The notes beneath the pieces are model-generated. The model was not told the DNA's origin. It did no database searches and saw only the letters and a program-made list of their open reading frames with translations. A program made the position numbers and the translations under genes. Below are positions 1 to 13,700 of a stretch of DNA of 64,000 nucleotides, piece after piece. This stretch comes from Ciona savignyi (taxonomy: Eukaryota; Chordata; Ascidiacea; Phlebobranchia; Cionidae). Numbering within the stretch: position 1 is the stretch's first letter; every line of letters starts with the position of its first letter. The stretch lies in assembly GCA_000149265.1 (NCBI GenBank), contig CH003028.1, positions 498,696 to 562,695 on the forward strand. Direction: 5' to 3'.

Positions 1-215
1 TTAGTGCGCCACCTTGTAGCCGAGGTGTTGCAGGTTCGAAACTTGTTTTTAAGTTGGTGGTGTAAACGTGAGCAAAACACTTGGCGGACATTAGCCATAT
101 CCAGTAGATTAATGGATTTAATTAAAAATTGAGAAACTTCTCAATCATATACAACACATTCCCGTAGCTTCAGCAACTAGACGATGGTCACGCTGCAATC
201 AGACAGTTACCGGAG
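1..215 (+). mobile_element. Degraded tRNA-derived SINE fragment
   Basis: This matches, with many substitutions, the SINE seen intact at 43.4 kb. It has a B-box-like GCAGGTTCGAAAC, then a segment resembling the 'gcaaaacacttggcggacatt' region, then an ATTAATGG motif and CAATCATATACAACACATT. The head is cut off by the window edge. Confidence 0.6.
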
Positions 216-386
216 ATAATTCCACACGTATTCGGACGATCGATTCGTGTAATAGCCCCCCCCCCTCCCGAGTTTCCCCGTTGCTATATATCCGTGTAAT
301 AACTCCCCCCGGAGTTTTCCCCGTATATATAACATATCCTAAATTACCACACACTATCATTTAAAGGCAAACTACGACTCACTTAC

Positions 387-441
387 CTGTGTTAGTTAAA
401 AACGCAAAAATAAAGACGATTAACATCATTTGATCTTTCAT
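387..441 (-). CDS. Possible first coding exon of a secreted or membrane protein (partial, runs off the left edge)
   Basis: The minus strand reads 18 codons from ATG (441-439), starting MKDQMMLIVFIFAFLTNT, and then meets a strong donor (ACAG|GTAAGTGAG, exon end at 387). A short polar start followed by a hydrophobic run looks like a signal peptide, and a start plus signal peptide ending at a good donor is a common first-exon design. No following exon is visible between 386 and 1, which is mostly SINE, so the rest would lie outside the window. The family cannot be named. The exon is short, so chance is a real alternative. Confidence 0.35.
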
Positions 442-1744
442 GTTGAACAAAACGACCAAATATTCTACAATACCAACAGCTCGACTGTAAACAGATGTGT
501 TTCGCTCTTTCCTTCCGGTGAACTTTTTTAGACCAACACATACCTAACACCGAATGTCGGTTCTCACTTACGCGACCTACTTCGTTCATGAACACAACAC
601 ACAGGGCTGTATTGTTGTTTTGGTTTCAGAGCATTTTGATTGCGCGTCCAATCGTAACACGAAAGGTGGTGGCATCGAAAGCACCCGCTTGCGCGTCGTT
701 ATGCTTCTTGGTTCAAAGTATAAAATCGTGTATAAATCGTGTTGTAACCATGTAGATTAAAAGGTAAACAAAAGATAAAGCTACGTTACTAACATTAACA
801 ACATGCTGTAATGACTCCAGAAAAGTAGGACGAAAAACCATGTAATAACGTTATTTTCTCACGTAGGTGGGTAGACCGAAAATCCTAAAAATACACACGG
901 GTATCAGTAGTATCTGTAATGTATTACGTGTACAAATAAACAAAAGCAATAGACTGGCAGTGTCAAGTCGGCGTCGCGTTCAATTGATCCTGTGGAAGAA
1001 TATGTCACATGTCGATGCAATTCCTGATATTTATGTTTGGAATATTTTTACTTATTAACTTAGATTGATTTCTTCCACAAGCGAACAAGGTATAGTCTAT
1101 TTTAACTAATCATTGTAGTGGGTTAACGGGACGTCGGGGGAGTGCAATGACTAAGGACACAATTGATAATTCGGCGTCGAGTTTCGTTTCGATTAAAAAA
1201 AAACATCCAACTGCACGTTAACCATGATATTGTAGTGTCTTGCCATTGGCCCGTACTAAAAGGTCCTCGGACCACGACGGAACGTTACACAAGCAGTTTA
1301 ACATGGCAAATGATTACCTCGTTTAACCGCGTAAGAGCTGACGTTGCTGAAGCCTTGTTTTTACCATCTGCACGAAAGAATATGGGGGTCATTTAGGGTA
1401 ATAGCATGTTTAGGGTGAAGGTTCTAAACCTGGGGTAGCTAACCCGGCACACCGTACACTGTTAAAACTAAAGTCAGACTAGATAGGATATTCATGTTCT
1501 ATCCCAGAGGGTAGGGAAATGCGAAGAGTTATGGTATGTTCCTTGAGACGTGAATATTCAATTCTTAAGTAGTTTTTACTCCATGTGGACCTGTATGTGT
1601 AATAACACTTGCCTTCCTATTGGCGAGGTAGTCTAACGACTGCCGTGTTTTATTTTTCTGGCGTTTTCCAGACAGGAATAAAACATGTGAGAGAACATAC
1701 TAGCCTGTATTACAGCACCAAAACATTTTTCGGATAAAAAGTCC
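442..1744. other. Intergenic stretch between the left-edge exon and the NCAPG2 3' end
   Basis: No coding region is supported here. Reading frames of up to 77 codons show no family pattern or splice context. The stretch is richer in CpG than the NCAPG2 gene body. Around 1470-1530 there is a weak trace of the SINE tail (GATAGGATATTCATG). Confidence 0.5.
1648..1653 (-). terminator. Candidate polyadenylation signal AATAAA for NCAPG2
   Basis: On the minus strand AATAAA lies about 90 bases past the NCAPG2 stop codon (1747-1745). It is the nearest canonical signal and supports ending the gene there, although the last codons overlap a donor-like AAAG|GTAACT. Confidence 0.5.
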
Positions 1745-4700
1745 TTAGTTACCTTTGCTCAGCACGCTCAGCAAGCAAATGTAGGATTCCCGCAAATTCT
1801 CAGCATATTTATTTTCGCCTTTCCGTGCTTCTTCATGCATATCCAGCACCAGTTGGCACACATAGTCGCACTCGGCAGACGTGGCACATAATATCGGGAC
1901 GAGGTTACTGCTTAAAGCCGGGAGATCAGTCACTTTGTCGGGGACTGCAAAACTGCTTGAAGACCTGGAAAAAAACAGCTTCAAAAAAATTAGAGACAAT
2001 ATTTAATTTTTAGCTCCGTGGAAAATTTCCCGGGCAACCATCAGATTACCTTGTGCCTACCGTTAAGTTATCAGAACTATTGCAGAGGGTTGTATATTAT
2101 TAAGACGATCTTTTTAAGTTTTAGTACTCATATCAATTAATACACTGGGTTCAGGCGCCGTCAAACCTGTAAATCTTAGGTTAAAAGACGATGCTCCAAT
2201 CCACCAAGCTATTGCATGGGATCAGATTACCCCATGCCCCCAGCCTACAATCAGGTTGCTGTAGCTCTTACTTGATATTTTCCAGTATATCTGCAAGCAC
2301 AGTTGAGCAAATTTTACGGGACAGTTCCGCGTAAGTGTCCCGGGTGATGGAATCACTAAGCGTAAATTGACTTTGGATGATCTTCCTTAGCGGATTTCGT
2401 AACGAAAGTTTAAATGTATCACAAAATCCGTCGCTATTTTGATGGCTGTACGCTATCATAGCAAGGTGGAAATCACTCATGCATTGTAAGAACGTCGAAC
2501 AAGAATCCTGAAATTTAAACAACTTGGGTTAATACCTCTAAGCCTCAATTACAAAGATCTAATCATCCAAACCCACATTTTCCCTATCTGCTGATAAACA
2601 TAGGTCGATATAGCTTGAGAAATACAGCACTTATGATAATACATGTCTACAATCGGGATGTCTTTTCAAATGCAGTATCATACATTTGTAGGTTGAAACA
2701 ACTTTTAATCTACTGAAGTGAGTTAGTTGTAGCCAAGCAGGGGAGTGATAATCAACCTTAACAACATACCCATCGGTTACCAGATTCACAACAAAAAGTA
2801 ACAGTATATCCATTTACACACATGGCTGCCACATTCCATATTTTATACCAGATAACTAACTAAGTGTAGTTCAAAAACTGTAAACTGTTCGTACCATTAC
2901 GTCACTTTCCCCACTTAACCAATCCGACAGCAAAAGATGTTCATGCACTTCACATAGGATCGCAGATGCATCAGCCAGGTATTCAGTGATGTTGATATCT
3001 GGGGTGTGTGCTTACTTAATTTTATATATACATATGGCCAGTTGTTTTTTTGTTAGTGCAACGTGAATGTAAAGGAAAAATAACTTCATTAGATTTCTAT
3101 TTGTAAAATTTGAATTTCTGAGTTGGATGCTTTAAATAGTAACATTTATATTTATAAATTATCTAAAACAAAAATAGCACATGACCTTCACGAATTCACA
3201 TGTAAGGGACAAAAGGGAAAAACACAGGCCGTCAGCTGAAAGTTGGCCAGTCGTCTTACTTTGGGTAAGGCACTTACAATTTATTTATAGAGTTTATTAA
3301 TTCTACACAAAACTTTACTTAAATAATTGGAATTATTGGAAAGTAGAAAAATTAAATTGTCAGATTTCTTCTTTACAGTGTAAAAAACTATATTTCCTAA
3401 CAGTGTAAAAACTAAACATCCCAAGTTAAAATATCGATAACCAAGTTTACTTCTGCTACCTGCCGTTAGGAAAGCTGCCATGAAGTCCAAGCAGCTTCCT
3501 GCCACCTGAGCGCCACATTTGAGGAAGTGGGTGAAGTGGGGCAGCACTGTGCATATCGCTTTCCTGCACAACCCCAGTCTCTGCAGGAACCCATGACACG
3601 TAGGTTGGTTGGGGGTGGGGGCAGTGAGGATGGAGGTGTTCAAGTTTTCAACCTTGGTGTGAGAATGTGGGTTTTTATGAACGAGAACTGGGGGTTAAAC
3701 GGAACAAAAAAATATTTTGGAGTGAACAGCAAATAAAAAATAGCAGTTCTTGACGTCAATCCCTTTCACTGTTGAATGTAATATTATTATTTTAAAAACG
3801 ATGCCAATTGATTTAGTGATGCATAAATGTCAGCCAGAAGATGGCTGGATTAAAACCAGCTGCTAGCTAGTTGTGCCCTGGAAAAAGACACTTATGCACA
3901 GTTCTTGTAAAAAATGTACAGTTTTTAGGTAACAAGCAAATACAAGACAACAGAAAGTTAGATTCATTAGGTAATGCTAGGTTTTCGACAGTATGCACAA
4001 ATACATTTTATTGTGATTAAAACCAATTTTCAGGTAAAAATGTTTTCGATGTGCCAATACTAATGGGGAATGTCAATGTATATTGAAATTGTTAACCAAA
4101 CTAATTTTAGTCATGTATGCTTATATTGCATTTGCTTTGGTTTGAAACATATGTGGGTTAAAAAATATTTGTGTTAATATACAAACCTGTCCAGTATCTG
4201 ATAGATTTCGAACAGGTTTCAATAGAGCACCAGAAATACTTTGGATAAAGTTGGCTATTTGTGTGGAGTCTGGTAATACAGAGGTGCTGGTATCTAAGAA
4301 GAAACTTTGCATTAATAGGATTTTATACAATATAGATGAACAGTTAGACTAAGCAAAGTTATGGCTATTCATTCCAGCATTAGAAATCCAATTTCTTTGA
4401 TTCAAAATTATTTTATGATTCTTGCAATTCGAAATTGGGGGTTTTTAGTGAAACAAATTGAGTATTATTTAAACACTTAGTTATTAAATTAACACAAAAC
4501 TTTCAGTTAATAAAATATTAGTGATGTTGATTAGAAAAAAAAACAATAATTATTTCATTAAAAATACGTGCAATATTACTTTGCTCATTTAAATTGGTGT
4601 AAAATTGTTTGTTTTTTTTGGATCTTTCAAGGGTATCTCAAGAAAATTTAAAATTTTAAGATTTTAGATCAATTTCAGAGTAGATTTGAAAGTGATTCAA

Positions 4701-7700
4701 ATGACTAATAATTAAATAAAAAATGAGCAAAGACTAGGGCTGCGAATTAACGGTTAATTTAAAAAACGGTTAACTGATGTAAAAATAATCGGTTAACCGT
4801 TAACCGATTTTCTTTAAACTACCATCAAATCGGCACCGTTTTTGGCAAAAAAAGTTCAGACAGCCGTAAAGGGCAGCAAAGAAATAACGCGCGTGATTAC
4901 CGGCATTACCGGGTCTTATTTATGTGTTACTTTATAGTTTTTAAACGTCACCTTAAGACACATAGTATAACTTTGATTGTAATGCGTAATATTGAGTTAA
5001 AAATCAAACAATCAGCGTCTGAATGGTTGCTTATATTACGTTAACAATCAAACAATCGACGTGTGAATGATGCGTATATTACGTTGACAATCAAACAATC
5101 GACGTGTGAATGGTTGCTTATATTACGTAATAATGAAACAATCAACGTGTGAATGGAGTTATGTATATTTGAAGATTATTAAAACGCAATTACGCCCAAT
5201 TAAATGTGGGCGGTAAAGTAACGTTAAAAAACGGTTAAACGGTTAAAATTTGACGTGACGGTTAACCATAAAAACGGTTAACCGTGGTTAACCGTTAATT
5301 TTTCGCAGCCCTAGCAAAGACTTAAGCTTTATCTTTCATTTCACCAATTGCATTGATAAATATTGATTGATAATATCAATTATACAATACCTGTATTGCT
5401 TTCGACTTGGTGGGTGAAAACTTGTGCAAGAAGCGAGGCTTGTATATCCAATGCATTTATCAGCATTGCATCGCTCCATTTATCCATTGTGGGATCATTA
5501 TTGTGTAGTCGCTTCGTCACTTCAACCTGGTAGGGTAGAGTGAGTGATAATAATTAAGTAGTCTGGTTTGCTAATTTGTATTGCGTCAGACAGTCAGCCT
5601 AAAAGTTGTGAGATCCTAACCAGCCTTTATCCTGCCAGTTATGTATCCTTGGGAAAGGCAGTTGGGCAGTGAGTGGCAGTCAGTGTACATTGGTTAAAGG
5701 AAGTTGGTGTACATTGATTGAACTCAACATAGATTGGCTTAATCATCCACAGATGTGTTGAGTAGACATGCAACCGGACTTACAGCATAGATTGGCTTAA
5801 TCATCCACATTTATATAGTGTTGAATAGACATGCAACCTGACTTACAGTGCATGAGTTCAAGAATTCAATTATTGACTCCAGTTTTTCAAAGCACTGCTG
5901 GTCAGCGAGCAGGCTGTCCATGATAACATGGTCATCAACGCAGCACCGGAGATAACTCAGCGCAGGAGCGACACGGCAGTCGTTTGTCGTCTCAATGAAG
6001 CAGACCAATTTCGACTTTTTAGTAGTTTTCGATGACGATCGCTTTCGCTGTGCAATATATTAATTTTTAATTGATGGCTGGATAGTTGGTTGGTAGCGTG
6101 CCTGAACTTAAGCTGAAGGTGAGCTGCTAGATTGTTGGTTTTATCGTTGGACAAGGTACTTAGTGGAAAATGGCCGAACCCAGTGGAATAATGTGTTTAA
6201 CGAAAATGATATCAATTCCTTATATTAAACTTATTCCTTATATTAAACTATTAAACTCAGTAATAAAAGTAACTTTAAGTATAAGGTAAATAAAAAATGT
6301 CCTTGTTACAATGCTCCTTGGTTTCCCATCAATGTATAAATACAAAATATCCTATGAGCTATGACACTGCATTAATGGTATCATTTGTTAAATAGCAATA
6401 AACAACATAATTAGCTTTATTTAAACCTGGATAAGCTATGGCTTTCCACTTAAACTAACCTTTTTACTTGATTTCTGTTGGTCAGGTTGGGAGTTAGAAG
6501 CAGTGAACCAGTCATAGATGAGACTCAACAGATCCATTCCCATTTTCCACTTCACCATGCAATGTATGAGCATCTTGATGTAATATGTGGGTGAGTCTTC
6601 CGGGAGTGACCGCAACTTGGGGAGCAGGCTCTTGCTGGAAGAGGTTGGGGGTGGTGGGTTAGGGGTTAGAAATTGTGTCTAAATTTGTGGGAATCTATAG
6701 ACACGGGCATAACTATGGTTATTTATTAAAAGTTATTTGGTTAACCAATATGTTATCAGTTAAAAACCTGACATGAAGTTATATAACTCAGCCAATTTAT
6801 TGCTTAATTTTACAACAAAATGATGTGTCAGGATTTTTGGAAATACCTTAGCACAGGCATACTGGATGGGTTCATGCATCCTGAGATTTGGAAGAGAGAG
6901 TTTAAATTCCGTTTGTCATGAAACTTTTTAAAGCAGGAGTGGAGCAGAAGGGGTAATTTGAGCATAATTTGTTTCGCAAGGTTCCTGGTTTCAACCGACA
7001 TTTCTTTGCCCTCTGCTAACGATCGTTCTCTTCTCATGGCTGGGACTTTGTCCGCTACGTGTTGCAACAGGATCGAGATGGTCTCTAACAGCCCATCAAC
7101 AGCTATGCCCTGCTGAGAATCTTCGGCCTGAAAAAAATGTATGTGCAGACCAAGAAAAACTTAAAAAAACTACCTCTGAACCAGCTATGCTAACTTAGCT
7201 GTGAATCTTATGTCTGGAGAAAAAGAGAGTGCAGAATACAGACCAAGAAAAAAGCTTAAATTTCTATGTCGATGGCAAAGCTAGCTTTGATCCAGCTATG
7301 CTAACTTAGGATGCTAAATCAATGACAGAACAGTTAGAAGTTCCTTCTGAACACCTATTTGTCTTGTCATGGTAAGTATTATAAGTGGTATTTGTTAGGG
7401 TTGTAATAGTCTACAAACTGTTTGTAAGTAATTATTCTTCAGAGTCAAAATTTTTAGTTGCTAATTGTCTGTATTAAAATTGTACGCCTGCATAATAAGG
7501 TATCCTGGTCGTATTTGTCCCAATTAATTATGGTCCACGCTATATAATCGACCTAGAATCAGCTAAATCAACCTTGTGAAATACACCCAATTAAAAATCT
7601 TACATTGCCGTCTTTCTCATTTTCCTCAGTCTGGTCAGCCAAGTTGTTCTCCACAAACCCGAAAACACAAGCTGCAAGTTGCAGAATGAACTTCTGGGCT

Positions 7701-10700
7701 TCAATAACCGATAGTTTGTGCTTCGCGTAGTGATAGAATTTTCGAGCGGCTTTCGTATCTCTGGAGTAGAAGTTGCAACACCGCTTCACCCAAACCTGAA
7801 TAATTCAGGTTCGATTTTATCAGTAATCGCCAGATCCAGTATTATGTTGGAAAAAAGCAATATTGAGGTAAATACAGCAGTACATATTGCCACATAGAAT
7901 AAATAGGAGAATCCATCTTACCTTGATAGGTTGGTCTGATGGTAGAAACGAACCAAACAGCAGCTCCACAATCTTTGCAGTTACTGAATGGTTTTCCACA
8001 CCTAACTGACCTATTATACGGTCAACTGGACACACGTCCCAAAATCTTAATGACTCTGTTTTCTTGATATTATTGAGAAGATTTAGAAACGCAAGTCGGA
8101 CTTTCTCATTCGTATCGTGTATGGCGGTGGAAAGCAGTGGAAGAAGTTTCTGCAACAGTTGGTGGCTGAACGGGTTTGAAAGAAGGATGATCATCCCTTT
8201 GATAACCGCTTCGCGCACTTTCGGCGAGGTAGCGTCAAACGCGAGGTTCATGCAAATATTCCGAGTTTGTATCGCGATCACGTGCGCTGGAATCAGGTCC
8301 CAGTGGTCGGTGTAGATCTGACAGAACCCAACGATGGCGAGGCTTCGTACTTGCGGTTGGGAGTCAGATACGAGGTTATCGATGGCTGTGAAGTGTCGTT
8401 GCAGCAGCTCATTCTGCTGTTCAATGCTGGAGTTGGATCTTAGTGGGAACGCGTCGAACAGGAGGTTTGCGGCGTTTGCTCGGACCATTGCGTTTGTTGC
8501 CTGCAAATAAAATATGCTTGAAATTTGGAGAACTGTACACTGCAGCAAGAAAGACATTAATTATACAATACGCAAAAAATGACAGTAAAGAATGTGTGAA
8601 AGAAAAATGTACAAAAAATGGGTAAATGTAATACTTTTTTAAGTGTGCCATTTCCATAACACAAAACCTTTTTTAGTTTAGCACTATTCTATAGTCTTAT
8701 CCGAGAATAGTTTGATTTGTTTTTGATGTTGATTTGTAAGGTTTAAAACGCAGTATTATGATGCTAAATTTTTAAACTGTTTGTATCTAGGTGTTATTAT
8801 ATGTGAAATAGGTTCAAAATATGAGAGCACGACAAAACTATGTCTTGGCTGTTTGATATCACTCAATACATCACTAAGGAATTTCATGTTTTATTTCAGT
8901 AAATGATGAAATAGAATTTATTTCACATGTAATTGCCAGACTAGTTTTAATTTTAGTAAAGTATCTTACCTAAGGACAAATCTGATAAGCAAGAGACCAT
9001 TTTCGAATACAACAATTTGGCTGAAAGGCTAATAACATATGCTATTCTGTCGGACATATAATATGACCTCACCTTCAGAGATCTCCAAATAATAGGGCTG
9101 TACAGCTTCTCCACCATGTATGTGGATTCTAGTGTCTTGTGGTTGAGTTCTCGCAGTAGGAGTTGAAATGAGGTGAATATACAATGGGAGCTCACTTTGT
9201 TTCGAGGTGCATACATTGCCCTGGGGACGAGTTGCTTATGTTAGGTGGAAGGGTAGGGAAATGTGAGGTAAAAAAATAATTTGTGCACAATAGAGAGTAT
9301 TATTGTTCTTTAGGATTAAAAAATGGGTAACTAATTAATAATTTTTTAAACAGTAAGTTAACTTACCATTTAAAAATATTTTCGATTCTGTTTATATTAT
9401 ATAAATATCATTACATAATTTTTTAAATTACATAAATTTTTTAGTGTCTTTAAAATTTTACTTTTTTGTTAAAACTAAAATACCAATCTCCCACCTGAAC
9501 ATGGCATCTTGAATGCAGATTTCCTCAAACATTTCTTTATGTTCGTTGTCAGCTAAGGTCCATGTCAAGTAATAAAGGCTCCCATATAAATGACATTGAC
9601 TAAGGCTCGCCAACGAGTATATACTGTTCACTATCGCATTGTGCATTGCTTTCATCATGTCCTAATGAAGATAATTCAAACTAGCCCGGCCAGTTAGTCT
9701 GACGGGTAACTGCGTCGCTTTTCAATCGAACGGTTGCAGGTGCGAAACTGGTCGCTAGCTAGTCTTGGGCAAAACACTTTACGGGCATTTGCCTGAACCC
9801 AGCGGAATAATGGTTTCTACTAAATTAAAGGAACGTGTCTATAGTCTATATAACACACTGCAATAGCTCCGTTAACCCGACAGAGGGTGCGAGGTGATCT
9901 GACGATTGCCTGTGTGTTAACCCCCTTAGTTTTTTCATTCACAGGGATAAAGATGAATATTCTTTTCTAATTAAGCAGTTAATGAACACAAAAAAGCTTT
10001 ACCAAAATAAAAACCAGTTTATGTTTGTACTGTGTAGTCCATTAACCATGTTATGATGAGCTTAATGATGTAGCTCCAGCCAGTCAACTGGGAACCTATA
10101 GTGGACTTCTATTGTTATACCTCAACTCTTTAACTTGGAACTTAAACAGAAAATAATTGAAGTAAAAGCCACACTGTTTTTATATTTTAAAATAAGCATA
10201 GTTGAATAAGTATATGACAAAGAGACCAGGCATACAACCTTATTCAATAACAGCATATTTGACAGGAATGTTCGTCCATTGCTTTGGTTTAAAACTACTG
10301 GATGAGTTGCCAGTTTCACTAGAAGTTGCTTCAGTTCCTGCCAATAAAATCCAAATATTACTCAATACATAACAAGAAGAATTTTTGCTGTAAATTCCTT
10401 TTTTAAGTCATTAAGCAACTTGACGAATGGCAATGGTTTTACTTATGCCGATAAAGGACAAACCCAATGAAAATAATGTGTGAAACATCTAACAGTATAT
10501 AGATACATTGTGTCTACTACATATAGCTAGGTAGTTTAGGTAAAACACTACAATATATTACGACTAGGTAAGATATGTAAGACAAATGAAATACTAAATT
10601 TTTTTAAATGTTCTACAATAAAAAAACCATAAAATTTTATAATTTTCGACAACAGTAGACTCCTAATAACCTTAACTCAATATGTCATAAATGTCCCAAT

Positions 10701-13700
10701 TAGTGATATCGTACGGAAGCTTACCGTCTATTTGATGTTAACTAGAATTTTAATTTAAGCATACCCACAAGTGTTTACTTTCTAAAGCGCATCACTTACT
10801 TCAATAGTTTCAAACAATGATCTGTCAACTTCACGGTTGTTGTTGTCAACTAAATTTGTTGTCATGTCAAATAATTGAATCGATTTTTCAATCTTATGCA
10901 ACTCCGAAAACCAATACAGGGCCTGGTTCTGATTGAATGCAATTTTCATTTGGGTGATACCATATATACCATTACTGTATAGTCTAGCCCAGGGATGTCC
11001 AACCTGCTGCCCGCCTGAGATTTTTGTGCGGCCCGCTAGTCATTTTCACTTCAAGTAGTATTTTGAACCTTTAATCTTAGCCTAATTAAAATGTATCAGT
11101 CAGCTTTTAGAGGAGCAGTAATAGAAGGCTATAATATGGGAGCAACAGAAATAAAGGAATATATATAGCTTTAATGGTTTTTAATTATTTCTTTATGTAC
11201 CCATTTTTCTTAAAATTTAATAGGTTCTGCGGCCCATTGAATTATTTCAAGTGACAATTCGGCCCACTACAATAAACGGTTGGACATCCCTGGTCTAGCC
11301 AGTGTGGTCAACTGTAGTGAGTCAGCTGAAAGGTGGTGGAATCGAAACCAGACCTTCGCTGGTCACTTTAGATGTTGCACAAGGCACTCCACAAACATGG
11401 CATAAACAAACAAAAATTTGGAAATTGTTCATACCATATTCATTGCTACACAATAGTTCCACCCACATGGCTATTGACGTGAGATAATCAAACCAAGTGA
11501 TTACCGTTATCAATTTTGGTAAAGGTTCCCATGAACATGGGTTATGTTGAACCAGGGCTAAAAATCGGTGTGCGTAACGCGAGTAACACTCACATGTTTA
11601 CTCATGTGACACACACCGTGCGAGTAAGAATTTACCCAAGGTACAGAAAAATCAACAACTTACTAACGTTTACCGCAACCGTTTTCTATTCAACTGGCGT
11701 ATAGGGAAATAAAAAACAAATTCTCATCGTTGTGACCGATTTTATTATACACATGGCTAGCCAAATACTGAAGGCTATAATACTTACAGGAGCATCATAA
11801 GATTTACTCGCATGAGCTTCCACATGCCAGTGAATTCGTACTGGCCCGAAATTTGATGGATTTTTGGCTCTGTTAAACCGAGCAATAAACCAAACTAACC
11901 TTTGATTGGTATGTAGTTATAGTGGAGAGCAAATAAATCAAAACATTTAAACATAATTCTTCCTTCTTCGGTAAATCACATTTCCACCATTGAATGCACA
12001 GCTTACAAATGTTTTTCGGCAAAAGGTCGGAATGTTCTGTTAAAACTGGCAGTAAACCTGAAAAAATGGGCAGATGCAGTGTTATATACTTTCTGCTGCT
12101 GCTAATTGAAAAGAGTTAGATTATTTTAAGTTTTCAGTGACTTATAGTTACTAATGGAGGCACAAAGCACTTGCTTAGCTTAAATGATTTTATTTCACAG
12201 AACCTAGCTATATGCACACTGCACAGCTCTACTTTTGATAATAATAAATGTGCATATCTTAGTAAGATTTGGTAATTATATTGTTTGTTTGTTTTAAATA
12301 TGTGTAAAACATATTTTGTTTCTAAAACACAAAACATTTTTATCTTCTTGATTTAAGGATTGAAACATAAACTGGACTTAATAGGAAGCAAATTTTTCAT
12401 TTTTTAACATTTATCCCAAAATAATGGAAACTTTATGTCACATGTGCCAACGTGAAAAAAATTTTAGAAGAACAATAGTAGTGCTATATATACACTCATA
12501 GTCAAATTCAGACTCTTATGACAAAAAAGAACTTAATGAATAGAGACACGTACAATCAAATGTGTTCACATCGCAGACCAAAAAACTGTGACAACAATAA
12601 AATGAAAATAGTGCTTTTTTTAACTATGCAGACGAAATAAATTTCCTATGTGGACACCTTTTTAAGAACTACCAAAAGCAATAACTTACCATAAAATACC
12701 AGCACAGTTTCAACTAAATCCTTGGTAATGTATGGATTCTCTGTGACAATTGCAGCAAAACATAATGAACAAATGTTGTTAAGAAGAACCATCACTTCAT
12801 TTAACTGCAAATAAAAAAAGTTTTAAGAATTAATGCAAATTTAAAAAGTATAGTTTGCTACTCCTGTTGATCAACTTTTATATTAACTTTAATAATGGAT
12901 ATTGCTTGAATTAAGTAGAATTTGATGTGCTGCTTATCAAAAAATAAAGTAATTACCCAATTACATGGACACTGTTACAGCACATACAGACTATTTGTGT
13001 ACTTGTAGGGTTTTAATGTTACATATGCTCAGTGTGTTAGTAGATCTATCCCCTTTATTAAAATATCAAACCAAAGTTCCAAATGCTGCAACTACTGTTG
13101 TGTGTTTTAAATGAAAACATCTTTACCACAGAAATAAAAACAAGGCAGGTTATTCACCGGTAGTTCATCCTTCGTTCTGTCCATTTCTTCACTATTTCCA
13201 TCATTGCTTTGCAAATATTCTCTTCGTTTGAATAAGTCGATACAAATAATATTCAAGTGTTTCCAGATTAGTTTGCTCTGATCTTGGCTAAAGGCCTGGG
13301 GTAAATAATTTAGTCAAAACTTTAAGGGGTGTCCATTTCAGAATAAAGAATAAAATTTGATTTAAATTAGGAAATTGTGGACTTTAATTTTAAATTAAGT
13401 GTTTATAGTAGAAAAATAAATAATTTTGATTCAACAGTGAAATATGTGACATATTTTTTTTCTTTCATTTGGGTAATAATGATGATGAGTATATTATAAT
13501 CAAAAATTATTATCAAACATAAATGCAACATTACTATGTTTTCATTAATATGGAAAATGTTTTCTGCTTGAAATGCATATAATCAAATGTACTGAACAGA
13601 TCAAAATTTTACTAACCATAATACACAATGTAATAGCTACTTTGATATTGCCACTATCATTTTCATAAACCTTTTCATGGTAAAGAAATGTTTATAACAC

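Noticed and set aside
3281..3643. 120-codon minus frame near 3.3-3.6 kb as a stand-alone gene
   Set aside because: Only 3460-3580 is used, as NCAPG2 exon 16 between an acceptor and a donor; the rest is intron read-through.
11788..11867. Possible extra NCAPG2 exon (acceptor AACAGAG, donor CT|GTAAGT)
   Set aside because: It can be made in-phase only by extending exon 5 to a weak acceptor at 10975. Joining exon 4 directly to AACCAGGCC at 10928 fits the vertebrate protein length and pattern better.
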